DNA of 62,171 bases from Altererythrobacter sp. Root672. Lineage in GTDB: Bacteria > Pseudomonadota > Alphaproteobacteria > Sphingomonadales > Sphingomonadaceae. The DNA lies in assembly GCF_001427865.1 (NCBI RefSeq), contig NZ_LMHH01000005.1, forward strand, positions 1 through 62,171, in the 5' to 3' direction. The notes below the pieces were generated by a model, which had not been told where the DNA came from, did not search any database, and saw only the letters and a list, made by a program, of their open reading frames with translations. The position numbers and the translations under genes were made by a program. Below, piece after piece: positions 35,683-45,580 of this stretch; the stretch's first letter is position 1; the number at the start of each line of letters is the position of its first letter.

Positions 35683-36390
35683 ATGGCTGACCACGGCTTC
35701 ATCGACAAGCGCAATGCTGAACTGCGGCGATTGCCCGACTGGGCGATAGTCCGCGGTGCCTACGTCGCGTCCGCCGATAACATCGCCGACGGGACAACCT
35801 TGGTCGGCCTGAGCCGCACCAAGAAGTCGCACGAGGGGATCGGGCGTCGAAAGTCGATCACCACGCTGTTCGCCGCGACGGTGGACCAGGCCTACCTCGA
35901 CGAGATTTGCGAACTGGAGGCTCTCGAATATCTGTGGCTGGGCTGGCCGGTGACCGCAGCGGATTTTTCAGGACTTGAGCGGCTGGAACGCCTCACTTAC
36001 CTCAAGTTGGACAGCCCGCGGAACGTGACCGACTTCGGGCCGATCGCCCGGCTCCCAGCCCTCACGCACCTGTTCGTCGAGAACGCCAAGCACATGAATT
36101 CGCTCGATTGGCTCTCGCCATTGACGAACCAGCTCACCTCGCTGGGGATTGAGGGAAGCCTATGGGCCTCGCAAAAGGTACCTGGGCTCAACCCCCTTTC
36201 CGGCTTCAACTTCGAAGCATTGTTCATGACTTCGGTGCGCCTGGCCGACAACGACCTGACCCCGCTCGCCGCCTGCCCCAACCTCAGCTACCTGGATTGC
36301 GCCCGGTTCGCACCCAAGCAGCGGTTCGATGAGCTCAAGGCGCTTCGTCCCGACATCACTTGCTCGTGGTTCGAGCGCTACGACACCTGA
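35683..36390 (+). CDS. Leucine-rich-repeat-like protein, 235 aa
   Basis: GGGAGG precedes the ATG. From about residue 75 there are five or so irregular LRR units: LEALEYLWLGWPVTAADFSG, LERLTYLKLDSPRNVTDFGP, LPALTHLFVENAKHM, then NDLTPLAACPNLSYLDCARF. There is no signal, so it is cytoplasmic. LRR proteins bind other proteins; nothing here says which. Codon use resembles neighbours. Function unknown. Confidence 0.7.
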   Translation: MADHGFIDKRNAELRRLPDWAIVRGAYVASADNIADGTTLVGLSRTKKSHEGIGRRKSITTLFAATVDQAYLDEICELEALEYLWLGWPVTAADFSGLERLERLTYLKLDSPRNVTDFGPIARLPALTHLFVENAKHMNSLDWLSPLTNQLTSLGIEGSLWASQKVPGLNPLSGFNFEALFMTSVRLADNDLTPLAACPNLSYLDCARFAPKQRFDELKALRPDITCSWFERYDT

Positions 36391-36435
36391 CTTTCCCCGA
36401 TTGACGGTTCCAAATCAGGTCCACACAACCCGGCG

Positions 36436-36861
36436 ATGATCGATCAACTCGCCATTGCGACGGGCATGATTTTGCTGACGATCGTGATCCATGCCCTCGG
36501 CCTGTTGGGCCTTCGGCGCGTGGTCGGGCTCGAACTCACCCATTCGCATCTCGATCTGCAATCCCATGTGACCGTGCGCGGCATTGCCGTGACCGTGACC
36601 GTGGTGCTTGGCGTCTTCATCCTCCACGGGGTCGAGATCTGGCTCTACGCCGGGCTCTACCGGCTGCTGGGTGCGCTGCCCGACATGCACGAGGCCGTGT
36701 ACTTCTCGACCATCACTTACGGCACGGTCGGCTACGACGATGAAGGCATCGAACGGTCGTGGGAACTGATCGCCGCGATCGAGGGGATCAACGGCATCAT
36801 CCTGCTCGGCTGGTCGACCGCCTTCTTCGTCTCCGTCGGTAGCCGCTTCGCTCGCCACTAA
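36436..36861 (+). CDS. Two-TM potassium-channel-like protein (Ion_trans_2)
   Basis: 141 residues: a first helix (about 6-28), a second (about 48-72, GIAVTVTVVLGVFILHGVEI), a pore helix and filter VYFSTITYGTVGYDDE (about 94-110), and a final helix (about 118-136, INGIILLGWSTAFFVSVG). The filter is TVGYDD where potassium channels usually have TVGYGD, so selectivity may differ. No nucleotide or RCK domain follows. It is probably a tetrameric small ion channel of the inner membrane. Confidence 0.85.
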   Translation: MIDQLAIATGMILLTIVIHALGLLGLRRVVGLELTHSHLDLQSHVTVRGIAVTVTVVLGVFILHGVEIWLYAGLYRLLGALPDMHEAVYFSTITYGTVGYDDEGIERSWELIAAIEGINGIILLGWSTAFFVSVGSRFARH

Positions 36862-36871
36862 CCGCAGCGGG

Positions 36872-37717
36872 TTACGCCCGCGCGTCGAGCCAGCCGATGA
36901 TGTCGCCCATGACCTTCTCGCGACCGAGGTCGTTGAGCAGATCGTGGTAGTAGTCCTGATAGAGGATCAACTGCTTGTCCGTGCTGCTGGCGTGGTCGAA
37001 GAATTCCTGGCTGCCGTCGGGCCGGGTGGCCTTGTCGGCGGTGCCGTGCATGATCAGCACCGGCAGGGTGATCTTGCCGAACTCCTTCTCGAACCGGTCC
37101 CCGGCCCGAGCGAAGGCGGCGACGGTTTCGACAGGCTGCTTTTCGTCGAGGGTATAGGGATCGGCCAGCAGTTGCTCGACCCAGGCCGGATCGCGGGAGA
37201 AGTCTTCCATCTTGAGCTTGAGCGCCGGCAAGTCCGGCACCACGTGGCTCGCACCCTTGAGCAAGGTCAGCGCGAAGTCGGGCGCGAACACGCGGAAGGC
37301 GAAGCTCTCGCAGATCAGCCCGTCGATCTGGTCCTGGTGGTCGAGCGCATAGGTGACCGAGGTCACCCCGCCCGCGCTATGGCCGAGCAGGAAGCACTTG
37401 CGCCCCGGATCGAGCGACTTGGCCAGATCGACCGTGACCGCCACGTCAGCGACGTAATCGTCGATCGTCTCGACATGGAAGCGCTCGCCCTCCGACCGCC
37501 CCCGGCCGCGCAGGTCCAGCGCCGTCACCGCGTAGCCGGCGGCGGCGAATTCCTCGCCGGCTCGCATATATTGCCCACCGTGCGAATTGACCCCGTGGCA
37601 GATGACCAGCGCCGCCTTCGGCTCGCCTTCCGGCCGCCAGTGGCGGGTGAAGATCTTCAGCCCGCCCTTGCTTTCGAGCCACTGTTCCTCGGGAGTACTG
37701 GTACCTGCAAGCGTCAT
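36872..37717 (-). CDS. Alpha/beta hydrolase, monoacylglycerol-lipase-like
   Basis: 281 residues from MTLAGTSTPEEQWLESKGGL, with GGAGG 6 bases before the ATG. The nucleophile elbow is GHSAGG near 107-112. DLRGRGRSEGER is the usual strand-loop before it. The acid is in MHGTADKATRPDGSQ, and the His in YYHDLLNDLGR near the end. This pattern is that of monoglyceride lipases and lysophospholipases. Substrate not determined. Confidence 0.88.
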   Translation of the reverse strand: MTLAGTSTPEEQWLESKGGLKIFTRHWRPEGEPKAALVICHGVNSHGGQYMRAGEEFAAAGYAVTALDLRGRGRSEGERFHVETIDDYVADVAVTVDLAKSLDPGRKCFLLGHSAGGVTSVTYALDHQDQIDGLICESFAFRVFAPDFALTLLKGASHVVPDLPALKLKMEDFSRDPAWVEQLLADPYTLDEKQPVETVAAFARAGDRFEKEFGKITLPVLIMHGTADKATRPDGSQEFFDHASSTDKQLILYQDYYHDLLNDLGREKVMGDIIGWLDARA

Positions 37718-37804
37718 CGGGAACCTCCTCGAATCAGGCGCGACCGGCCGTGAGGATATAGCGTTTGCTGCATCCGCGAAGCACAAACAGAGCGGAAAGG
37801 TATG

Positions 37805-38098
37805 TCAAACCGGAGACATAGCTCCCGCACCCACTACCGTGGTCCACTCCCGCACCCGCCATTCGCTGACGATGCCGTTGATCACGTAAGGATCGGCCCG
37901 CGCAAAGGCCTCGGCCGTGGACGCGTCTTCGCCGGCGAACAGCAGCATTGCTTCCTCCGGCGGGTCGAGCGGCCCGCCGAGCACCAGCTCGCCGCGCGCC
38001 ACGGCCTCCTTCGCCAGCGTCAGGTGCTCCACCCGATAGGCCGGTCGGCGCTCGAGGTAGTCCGCCGCCAGCGTGTAAGTCAGCAGGAAGTGCTTCAT
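37805..38098 (-). CDS. YCII-domain protein
   Basis: 97 residues from MKHFLLTYTLAADYLERRPA, with GAGGGATGAG before the ATG. It has a ferredoxin-like fold with the conserved His (HLTLAKEAV) and Asp (FARADPYVINGIVSEWRVRE) of YciI. The family is loosely linked to dehalogenase-like or signalling roles; no activity is assigned. It starts 8 bp downstream of the SnoaL-like gene's stop. Confidence 0.9.
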   Translation of the reverse strand: MKHFLLTYTLAADYLERRPAYRVEHLTLAKEAVARGELVLGGPLDPPEEAMLLFAGEDASTAEAFARADPYVINGIVSEWRVREWTTVVGAGAMSPV

Positions 38099-38106
38099 CT
38101 CATCCC

Positions 38107-38553
38107 TCAAGCAAATCTCGCCGCGAGTTGCGGCAGCAGTCCCGCGGCCCGGGCGAAGCCGAGCGTGTCGAACAGCTCAAGGAACCGCACAGCCTTGCCG
38201 TTGCGGAAAGTCCAGATGTCGACCTTGGGCGAGTTGATGACGAGGCCGGTATGCCGGTTGCGCCAGCAGCAGCGGCCGATCCACACGACCGTGTCGCCCT
38301 GCTCCACCACCCGCTCGTTCGGATAGTCGATCATCTCCCAATCCTGCTCGATCGCCGCGAAGTATTCACGCATGCGGCTGAGGCCATGGTGATCGGTGGC
38401 AAGCTCATCGAGGTCGGGCGGATCGAGCACCGAGGCCATTTCGACGTTCTCGGCGGCCAACGCCATGAACGGCTCGGGATCGGCACCCAGGCTTTCCTCC
38501 CACTGGCGATAGGCAGCCGCCACGCGGGCAGCGTTAGACAAGTCGTCGCTCAT
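38107..38553 (-). CDS. SnoaL-like (NTF2-fold) protein
   Basis: 148 residues from MSDDLSNAARVAAAYRQWEE, with CAGGAG 7 bases upstream. The NTF2 cone is indicated by FMALAAENVEMASVLDPPDL, then MREYFAAIEQDWEMIDYPNE and DIWTFRNGKAVRFLELFDT. Family members are isomerases, cyclases or binding proteins; none can be chosen here. Probable operon with the YCII gene. Confidence 0.87.
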   Translation of the reverse strand: MSDDLSNAARVAAAYRQWEESLGADPEPFMALAAENVEMASVLDPPDLDELATDHHGLSRMREYFAAIEQDWEMIDYPNERVVEQGDTVVWIGRCCWRNRHTGLVINSPKVDIWTFRNGKAVRFLELFDTLGFARAAGLLPQLAARFA

Positions 38554-38710
38554 CGGCTTGCTCCTGTTCGAGGTGCGGCGATCATACCAGATTGCGCCAG
38601 CGACGATCTCAGGCATTTCCCTGACGCCAAGCCGCATTCCCGCAAACCCACCCCAACCTCGCCAAACCGCCCCAAGAGTGCCAAGGCCTCCCACGAAGGA
38701 GTCCCCAACC

Positions 38711-39019
38711 ATGGCCGGCGAAGACGAAGACTACGTATACGACGAAGACACCGGCGAATGGCTCCCCGCCTCCGAACTCGCCGCCAAGCGCGCGGCTGAG
38801 GGCACGGTGGAAGTGCGCGACGCGGTGGGCAACCTGCTGGCCGACGGCGACCAGGTGACGCTGATCAAGGACCTCGAAGTCAAAGGCGCGGGCCGCACGC
38901 TCAAGCAGGGGACGCTGATCAAGTCGATCCGCCTGACCGGCGACGCGCAGGAGATCGACTGCCGGTTCGAGCGGATCAAGGGGTTGGTGTTAAGGGCGGA
39001 GTTTGTGCGGAAACGGTGA
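38711..39019 (+). CDS. PhnA/YjdM C-terminal-domain protein without the zinc ribbon
   Basis: 102 residues. AAGGAG lies 9 bases before the ATG. The C-terminal 65 residues match PhnA/YjdM: VRDAVGNLLADGDQVTLIKD, then GRTLKQGTLIKSIRLTGDAQ and CRFERIKGLVLRAEFV. The usual N-terminal zinc ribbon is replaced by an acidic stretch (EDEDYVYDEDTGEWLPASEL) with no cysteines. Despite the name, PhnA is not shown to act on phosphonates. Function unknown. Confidence 0.82.
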   Translation: MAGEDEDYVYDEDTGEWLPASELAAKRAAEGTVEVRDAVGNLLADGDQVTLIKDLEVKGAGRTLKQGTLIKSIRLTGDAQEIDCRFERIKGLVLRAEFVRKR

Positions 39020-39168
39020 GGGAGTGGCGAGCTACCTTTCCTGCGACGGAGTATCCTGACAGTAGGGCCGCGCGTGTTCACTGGAGCAGCCCGTACGTTG
39101 ACCGAACTTGGATTGAGTCAATGAAAGTTGGATGCGATCCTCGGATTTAGATACGCCATTTCACCGCA

Positions 39169-39753
39169 CTAACTCATCGCCCTAAACCAGTCTTTGACTG
39201 TTAGGTTGAGCCTATCCACCTCATCCGCGGCCAACGGGCTACAATGAGCAATGGGGCCTCGCAGCAAATTCAAGCCATTCATAATTCTCTCAACGGCCCT
39301 TTTGCTTGAAAATACTGCTCCAAATACGTCCCAGTTAAATGTGATAATCACAGATAGTTCACCAAAGTTGGTGTAATCTAGTTCTTTCTCTGAGCGCTGA
39401 CTAAAACCACTATCTTTTTCTCGTTGGATTCTTTCGGACACCTCGGAGACAATCTTGTCGGGCACCGAGCCCGACGACCACCAGGATGCTCCAGATTTCT
39501 CAAGCAGAACCGAACCAATTAGATCTCTAATCGACTGCTCGAGGCAGTAGAACAGTTCGTAATGTGCCGCCATTTCAGCAGCCTGGACCCTTATAGCTTG
39601 ATCAAACTGAGGATAATATCCAGACGAGTCTGCCGAATCCGAATGAACGTGCCCGAGATCGATGCTGAAGCGCCTTTCTATTTGACGGATTTCTTCCGTC
39701 AGAAGATGGCCAGACATGCCGAACGATCGAAGATGGTCATCAACTCTGGCCAT
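39169..39753 (-). CDS. HEPN-domain protein, Swt1-like, second gene of an AT-rich two-gene module
   Basis: 194 residues. LRGPIAHCSPL contains R165-x4-H170, the active-site signature of HEPN ribonucleases. Helices at about 57-90 (AAEMAAHYELFYCLEQSIRD) and 150-190 give the HEPN bundle. The resemblance is to Swt1-type HEPN proteins. The start overlaps the preceding DUF5343 gene by 14 bases, so translation is probably coupled. Bases are AT-rich against the flanks (20 G/C of 60 at 39301-39360). It could be a toxin or defence nuclease; an inactive HEPN fold is the alternative. Confidence 0.72.
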   Translation of the reverse strand: MARVDDHLRSFGMSGHLLTEEIRQIERRFSIDLGHVHSDSADSSGYYPQFDQAIRVQAAEMAAHYELFYCLEQSIRDLIGSVLLEKSGASWWSSGSVPDKIVSEVSERIQREKDSGFSQRSEKELDYTNFGELSVIITFNWDVFGAVFSSKRAVERIMNGLNLLRGPIAHCSPLAADEVDRLNLTVKDWFRAMS

Positions 39754-40399
39754 CGTCGTTCACCAAGAGATTTTCTTTCAAGCTTTTAAAAATGGCGTTG
39801 AATACCGCGATATCACTTGTCGCAGGGAGATTTAGATTAATATTATAGCCAACGTTAAGGCCGACGCCTCCCCGGGGTGCCTCGTTCGAACCTTTTCCCG
39901 ATCGATGCCCTTCGGCTTCAAATTTCGGTACAGTTAAGGGCTGTAGCTCGATTTGCCCGTCTTGATCACTTGACGCACTAAAATCGGCGAATTGCTTGAG
40001 CGCCTTTATGCAAGATAATATTAGATTTGGAGAACTAGAATCAGCAGCCGCACCTGTTTCCTCTAAAATGAGACCCTTTATTTCCTTGTCGGACAACTCG
40101 TGCAAATACTCATTTCTTTTGTATAGAGGCGCGTATCCAAATTTGATACTTTCGGCTGCTGCGGCGCCCCGAGTGGCGCTGTTGCGAAATTTTCTATAGA
40201 TCTCCGTCGGCGTACCATCTGGATTGACAAATCCGACCTTCTTCAAAAAGGAAGCCATCTGATTTCCGGATCCTCCAGAAATCTTGAGAATCGTCTTCAC
40301 AAAATTCTGAGTAACAGCATCTGGCGTAGCGGCAGCTGCAATATTATTCAGGGCTTTTGTTACATTCCCTGTTGCCGTGACATATGGAAGGTTGGCCAT
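39740..40399 (-). CDS. DUF5343-domain protein, first gene of the HEPN module
   Basis: 219 residues. A strong GAGGGGG box lies 5 bases before the ATG. Residues about 5-140 look like DUF5343: LPYVTATGNVTKALNNI, then FLKKVGFVNPDGTPTEIYRK and FGYAPLYKRNEYLHELSDKE, a winged-helix-like pattern. After a polar linker the C-terminal motif VGYNINLNLPATSDIAVFNA with FKSLKENLL recurs in DUF5343 proteins. It is AT-richer than its neighbours, a sign of horizontal transfer. Its role may be sensing or regulating the HEPN partner; that is inference. Confidence 0.72.
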   Translation of the reverse strand: MANLPYVTATGNVTKALNNIAAAATPDAVTQNFVKTILKISGGSGNQMASFLKKVGFVNPDGTPTEIYRKFRNSATRGAAAAESIKFGYAPLYKRNEYLHELSDKEIKGLILEETGAAADSSSPNLILSCIKALKQFADFSASSDQDGQIELQPLTVPKFEAEGHRSGKGSNEAPRGGVGLNVGYNINLNLPATSDIAVFNAIFKSLKENLLVNDDGQS

Positions 40400-40588
40400 T
40401 GAATCCCCCTCTTAGGGAATCCAATCTAATGTCCCAGGCCCAAAAGGCAAATTTCTCGTTCAGGATGCTTTGGGAGGCATGAGCATGGATCGTGCTCACT
40501 CATATTTGCGACTCCGTAGACTTGGCATCGACCCAAGACGACGCGATTCTTGATCATTTGCCCACGCCGGCGTCAACCCACCCCAAGC

Positions 40589-40743
40589 TCACCCGGCCTT
40601 CTTCGCCTTATGCTCCGCAATCAGCCGATCCAGCTCCACAATCCGCTGACGCTCGGGCGTATCCTTCGCCAGCCCCTTGAGCCGGCAAGTCGCCCACAGG
40701 GCCTTGCGCTCCGATTGGAGCGCCTTGTCGTAAAGGTCGGCCA

Positions 40744-40744
<1 letters not shown>
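40589..40744 (-). CDS. 51-aa protein coupled to thiC
   Basis: MADLYDKALQSERKALWATC, then RLKGLAKDTPERQRIVELDR and LIAEHKAKKAG: a charged, mostly helical protein. Its ATG shares a base with the thiC stop (TGATG), so it should be translated by coupling after thiC. Third-position GC is high, unlike a random frame. No family recognised. Confidence 0.65.
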
Positions 40745-42742
<1,998 letters not shown>

Positions 42743-42806
42743 CGGTGACCCTAGGCGTGTTGGCGCAGGACTTAAAGAGTTCAATTCGAGCCGCTAGAAG
42801 GGGGCG

Positions 42807-43388
42807 ATGTGCAATCTCTACCGCATGGAGAAGGCCCCCGACGCGATCGTCGGCCTCGCCCGCGAGCTGGGGCGCGAGATCGCGTTCCCCGAGGGCGTGC
42901 CCAACTTCGAGCCGCGCGATGTACGGATCACCGAGCGCGCGCCGATCGTGCGGACCGCGGCTTCGGGAGCGCTGGAACTGGTCGAACGCCGCTGGAGTTG
43001 GCCGGCGCCGACAGGAAAGCCGGTCTTCAACTTCCGCGGCGAAGGCCGCCGCTTCGCACCAGCCGAACGCTGCGTGGTCCTGACTGACGGCTTCTACGAA
43101 TTCACCACGCCGGAAGACCCCAAGGCCAAGCGCAAGGACCGCTGGCTGTTCACCTGGCCGGAGCACGACTGGTTTGGGATCGCGGGTATCGTGCGCCACG
43201 ATCCCAAGGTGGGCGAGGCGTTCACGCTGCTCACCTGCGAGCCGGGACCTGATATCGAGCCCTATCACAACCGGCAGGTCGTGCTGCTTAGCCCGGCGGC
43301 CTGCTTTGGCTGGCTCGATGCGGCAGAGGCTGAGGGGGCCTTTATCCAGCCTCTGCCGAGTGGATCCCTAATGGTCGCGCGGGCTTAG
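42807..43388 (+). CDS. SRAP-domain protein (YedK/HMCES-like), divergent member
   Basis: 193 residues starting MCNLYRMEKAP, so Cys2 becomes the N-terminal catalytic residue after Met removal. VFNFRGEGRRFAPAERCVVL, then DGFYEFTTPEDPKAKRK and TCEPGPDIEPYHNRQVVLLS match the SRAP core, with His in PYHNRQ. The usual MCGRY start and HDRMP are changed to MCNLY and HNRQV. SRAP proteins trap abasic sites in single-stranded DNA. Its TAG shares bases with the yoeB stop on the other strand. Confidence 0.88.
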   Translation: MCNLYRMEKAPDAIVGLARELGREIAFPEGVPNFEPRDVRITERAPIVRTAASGALELVERRWSWPAPTGKPVFNFRGEGRRFAPAERCVVLTDGFYEFTTPEDPKAKRKDRWLFTWPEHDWFGIAGIVRHDPKVGEAFTLLTCEPGPDIEPYHNRQVVLLSPAACFGWLDAAEAEGAFIQPLPSGSLMVARA

Positions 43389-43651
43389 TAATGGTAACGG
43401 CACTGCGCCACTTCGAGCGCTTGCGCCTCTTCCTTCCCACTGACTCGATAGACCAAGCGATGCTCCTGGTTGATCCTCCGCGACCACCAGCCTGCCAGAC
43501 TGCCACCGAGGGGTTCCGGCTTGCCGGTGCCTCGGAACGGCTCACGCAGACATTCCTTGAGAAGTCCGTTCAAGCGTTTGAGCACCTTCGGATCTTCGGT
43601 CTGCCAGTAAAGATAATGCCCCCAAGCGCGATCCGAGAAGACCAGCTTCAC
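43385..43651 (-). CDS. yoeB: YoeB/Txe-family toxin (RelE fold)
   Basis: 88 residues: MKLVFSDRAWGHYLYWQTED, GLLKECLREPFRGTGKPEPL and GWWSRRINQEHRLVYRVSGK, ending CRYHY. The Arg of RINQEHRLVYRV and the terminal His-Tyr are catalytic for ribosome-dependent mRNA cleavage. It starts 4 bases inside the antitoxin stop. Full length. Confidence 0.95.
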   Translation of the reverse strand: MKLVFSDRAWGHYLYWQTEDPKVLKRLNGLLKECLREPFRGTGKPEPLGGSLAGWWSRRINQEHRLVYRVSGKEEAQALEVAQCRYHY

Positions 43652-43902
43652 GGATCGATCAGCTCGCGCTCGACACTCTTGCCCGCATCGAGTTCCGCAA
43701 TGCTCGCCAGCAATTCACGCGCGTTCGCAGGGGAGCGCAGCAAGTACATCGTCTCTTCGATCGATGCCCAATCGCTTTCGGACACTAGCACCGCACCCTC
43801 GCCGCGCTGGCGAGTGATTGCGATAGGTGTGTGATCGGCGACGACCCTGTCGATCACCGACTTCAGGTTCTCGCGCGCCTCAGAATAGCTAATGGCCTGC
43901 AT
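43648..43902 (-). CDS. yefM: YefM/Phd-family antitoxin
   Basis: 84 residues: MQAISYSEARENLKSVIDRV is the N-terminal DNA-binding part, and GEGAVLVSESDWASIEETMY plus LLRSPANARELLASIAELDA lead to the toxin-neutralising C-terminus. It is upstream of yoeB with an ATGA overlap, the standard antitoxin-first order. Expected to repress its own operon. Confidence 0.94.
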   Translation of the reverse strand: MQAISYSEARENLKSVIDRVVADHTPIAITRQRGEGAVLVSESDWASIEETMYLLRSPANARELLASIAELDAGKSVERELIDP

Positions 43903-43944
43903 GCCCTCGATATGTACAACGTATTGTCCAATTGCAAGGCGAGC

Positions 43945-44352
43945 TCAGAACATCTGCAACCGCGCAAGCGCTGCCAGCACCGCCGCCACCCCGAAAAGCG
44001 CGCTGAAGCTCGCCCATGCCCTCCCCGCGCGGCCTACCAGCGCCCTAGCAAAGTGGAGGAAGCGGTCGCCCGAGGCGAGGATCAGCGCGCCCTCTGCGAC
44101 CGCGATGCCGCCGATCACGCTGACCGTGATCGAGAGCCAGTCGCCCGGCCGCCAGGGGTTCACGAGATAGATCGCCGCGCCGAGCGCCAGCGTGACCAGG
44201 CCGGTGAGGAAACGAAGGGCCGGGCTGCGCTCGAAGTCCTTGAGCATCGCCCACCAGGTGTTCGGCGCGCGCAGCTCGCCCACCGCGGCAGCCAGCGCAT
44301 AGAACCCGATGAACAGCAGTATCCAGGCGGAAACGTCTGTATTTGCGGCCAT
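43945..44352 (-). CDS. Four-helix inner-membrane protein, 135 aa
   Basis: Hydrophobic segments lie at about 8-26 (ILLFIGFYALAAAVGEL), 45-65 (ALRFLTGLVTLALGAAIYLV), 70-92 (WLSITVSVIGGIAVAEGALI) and 112-132 (ASFSALFGVAAVLAALARL). There is no motif that I recognise and no close operon partner. Function unknown. Confidence 0.75.
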   Translation of the reverse strand: MAANTDVSAWILLFIGFYALAAAVGELRAPNTWWAMLKDFERSPALRFLTGLVTLALGAAIYLVNPWRPGDWLSITVSVIGGIAVAEGALILASGDRFLHFARALVGRAGRAWASFSALFGVAAVLAALARLQMF

Positions 44353-44424
44353 ATGCCGGTCTCCTCTCGGGCGAGAGGTTAGGCCTTCGCGGGCCGCAGG
44401 TCCACTGTGGCGGCTACTTAATTG

Positions 44425-45543
44425 CTAGAGCCCGATCGCATCGAGCAACTGGGTAATCCAGGCGCCCGTCGCCGGATCGCGCACCGGCATGGTGTTGGTG
44501 TAGGCCCAGACGCAACCGTCGACCTCCCCAGCGGCGAAGGCATCGTGGACGGTGCCGTACCAAGTCGCCCGCTGAGCCAGCGGGATGGTCTCGATCGCGC
44601 CGTACTCACCCATGAACAGCGGGCGGTTGGTGCGGGCAATGAAGTCCTTCGCCTTCTGCACATTGGCCGCAAGATCGGCGGTGTCGGTGCCGATTGGGAA
44701 AGCCACTCCGAATGGAGGCGTCGGCGTCACCCACGAGGCGCCCTGGTGAGTGAAGTTGAACGGATCGTAGTAGTGGAAGGTCGCGACCAGATAGGCGTCG
44801 TTGGGTAGCGGCAAGGTCGAGAGCGAATTGATCCCGCTCCAGAACTCGCCCCCGATCACCACCGGACGCGTGGGATTGGTCGCGCGAACCTCGCGCAAGG
44901 CGGGCTCCAGTACCGAGCGCAAGTTCGCATGGGTGATCTGGTCGTGCGGCTCGTTGAGCAGCTCGAACCACACCATGCCGTCCTTGTTGCGGAAGCGTTC
45001 CGCGATCTGCTTCCACAGCCCGGCAAAGCGCGGCGTTTGCGCGGCCGGATTGGCGAATAGGTTCCCCTGCGGATCCTCGTAGTGATGCAGGTCTAGGATC
45101 ACCCGCAGCCCCGCCGCCCGCGCGGTGTCGACCACGTGCTCGACCCGGTTCATGAAGGCCGCATCGATCGTGTAGGGCGCGGTCGTGGCGGCGTGGTTGG
45201 AGAACCGCACCGGCAAGCGCACCGTCTCGAACCCTTGCGCCTTGATCTCGGCAAAGTCGCTGTCGACGATTGCCCTGCCCCAGTCGCCCTCGTTTGGAGC
45301 TTCGAGGTGGTTGCCCATGTTCACGCAGGGCCCGATGCGGGTGTTGGCGTTGGTCAGCACCGGCGTCGCGGATGATGTCGGCGTTGGCGAGGGAGAAGGC
45401 GTGACCGTGGGTGTGGGAGTGGGCGCTCCTGCCCCGGCCGAGGGACCCGAGCCGCCACCGCAGGACGATAGTGCCACGACGCCACACGTCAGCACCGCGC
45501 CGATTGCGCAAGCCTTCTTCCAACGAGCTGAGCGCGCACGCAT
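44425..45543 (-). CDS. GH5-family endoglucanase-like lipoprotein
   Basis: 372 residues from MRARSARWKKACAIGAVLTC, with GGGGGAGG 8 bases before the ATG. Lipobox LSSC (Cys28), a Gly run and a PTPTPTVTPSPSPTPT linker lead to a GH5 TIM barrel. LDLHHYEDPQGN, acid/base Glu198 in FELLNEPHDQ and nucleophile Glu313 in FMGEYGAIE are present. GH5 enzymes hydrolyse beta-glucans or mannans; the exact substrate is open. Probably displayed on the outer membrane. A LacI-type palindrome lies 23 bp upstream of the start. Confidence 0.9.
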   Translation of the reverse strand: MRARSARWKKACAIGAVLTCGVVALSSCGGGSGPSAGAGAPTPTPTVTPSPSPTPTSSATPVLTNANTRIGPCVNMGNHLEAPNEGDWGRAIVDSDFAEIKAQGFETVRLPVRFSNHAATTAPYTIDAAFMNRVEHVVDTARAAGLRVILDLHHYEDPQGNLFANPAAQTPRFAGLWKQIAERFRNKDGMVWFELLNEPHDQITHANLRSVLEPALREVRATNPTRPVVIGGEFWSGINSLSTLPLPNDAYLVATFHYYDPFNFTHQGASWVTPTPPFGVAFPIGTDTADLAANVQKAKDFIARTNRPLFMGEYGAIETIPLAQRATWYGTVHDAFAAGEVDGCVWAYTNTMPVRDPATGAWITQLLDAIGL

Positions 45544-45566
45544 GATCCAGGCCTCCCCCTTATTCT

Positions 45567-45580
45567 TGTTAGCGCTACCA
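45567..45580 (-). promoter_or_regulatory. LacI-type operator-like palindrome upstream of the GH5 gene
   Basis: TGGTAGCGCTAACA on the minus strand is a near-perfect 14-bp palindrome centred on AGCGCT, the usual core of LacI/GalR-family operators in sugar regulons. It sits between the likely promoter and the GH5 start, a repressor position. No LacI-family gene is in the window. Confidence 0.55.

Noticed and set aside
39020-40588. Attachment-site repeats around the AT-rich HEPN/DUF5343 island
   Set aside because: I looked for matching direct repeats in the two flanking gaps and for a tRNA end or integrase and saw none, so no mobile element is claimed.
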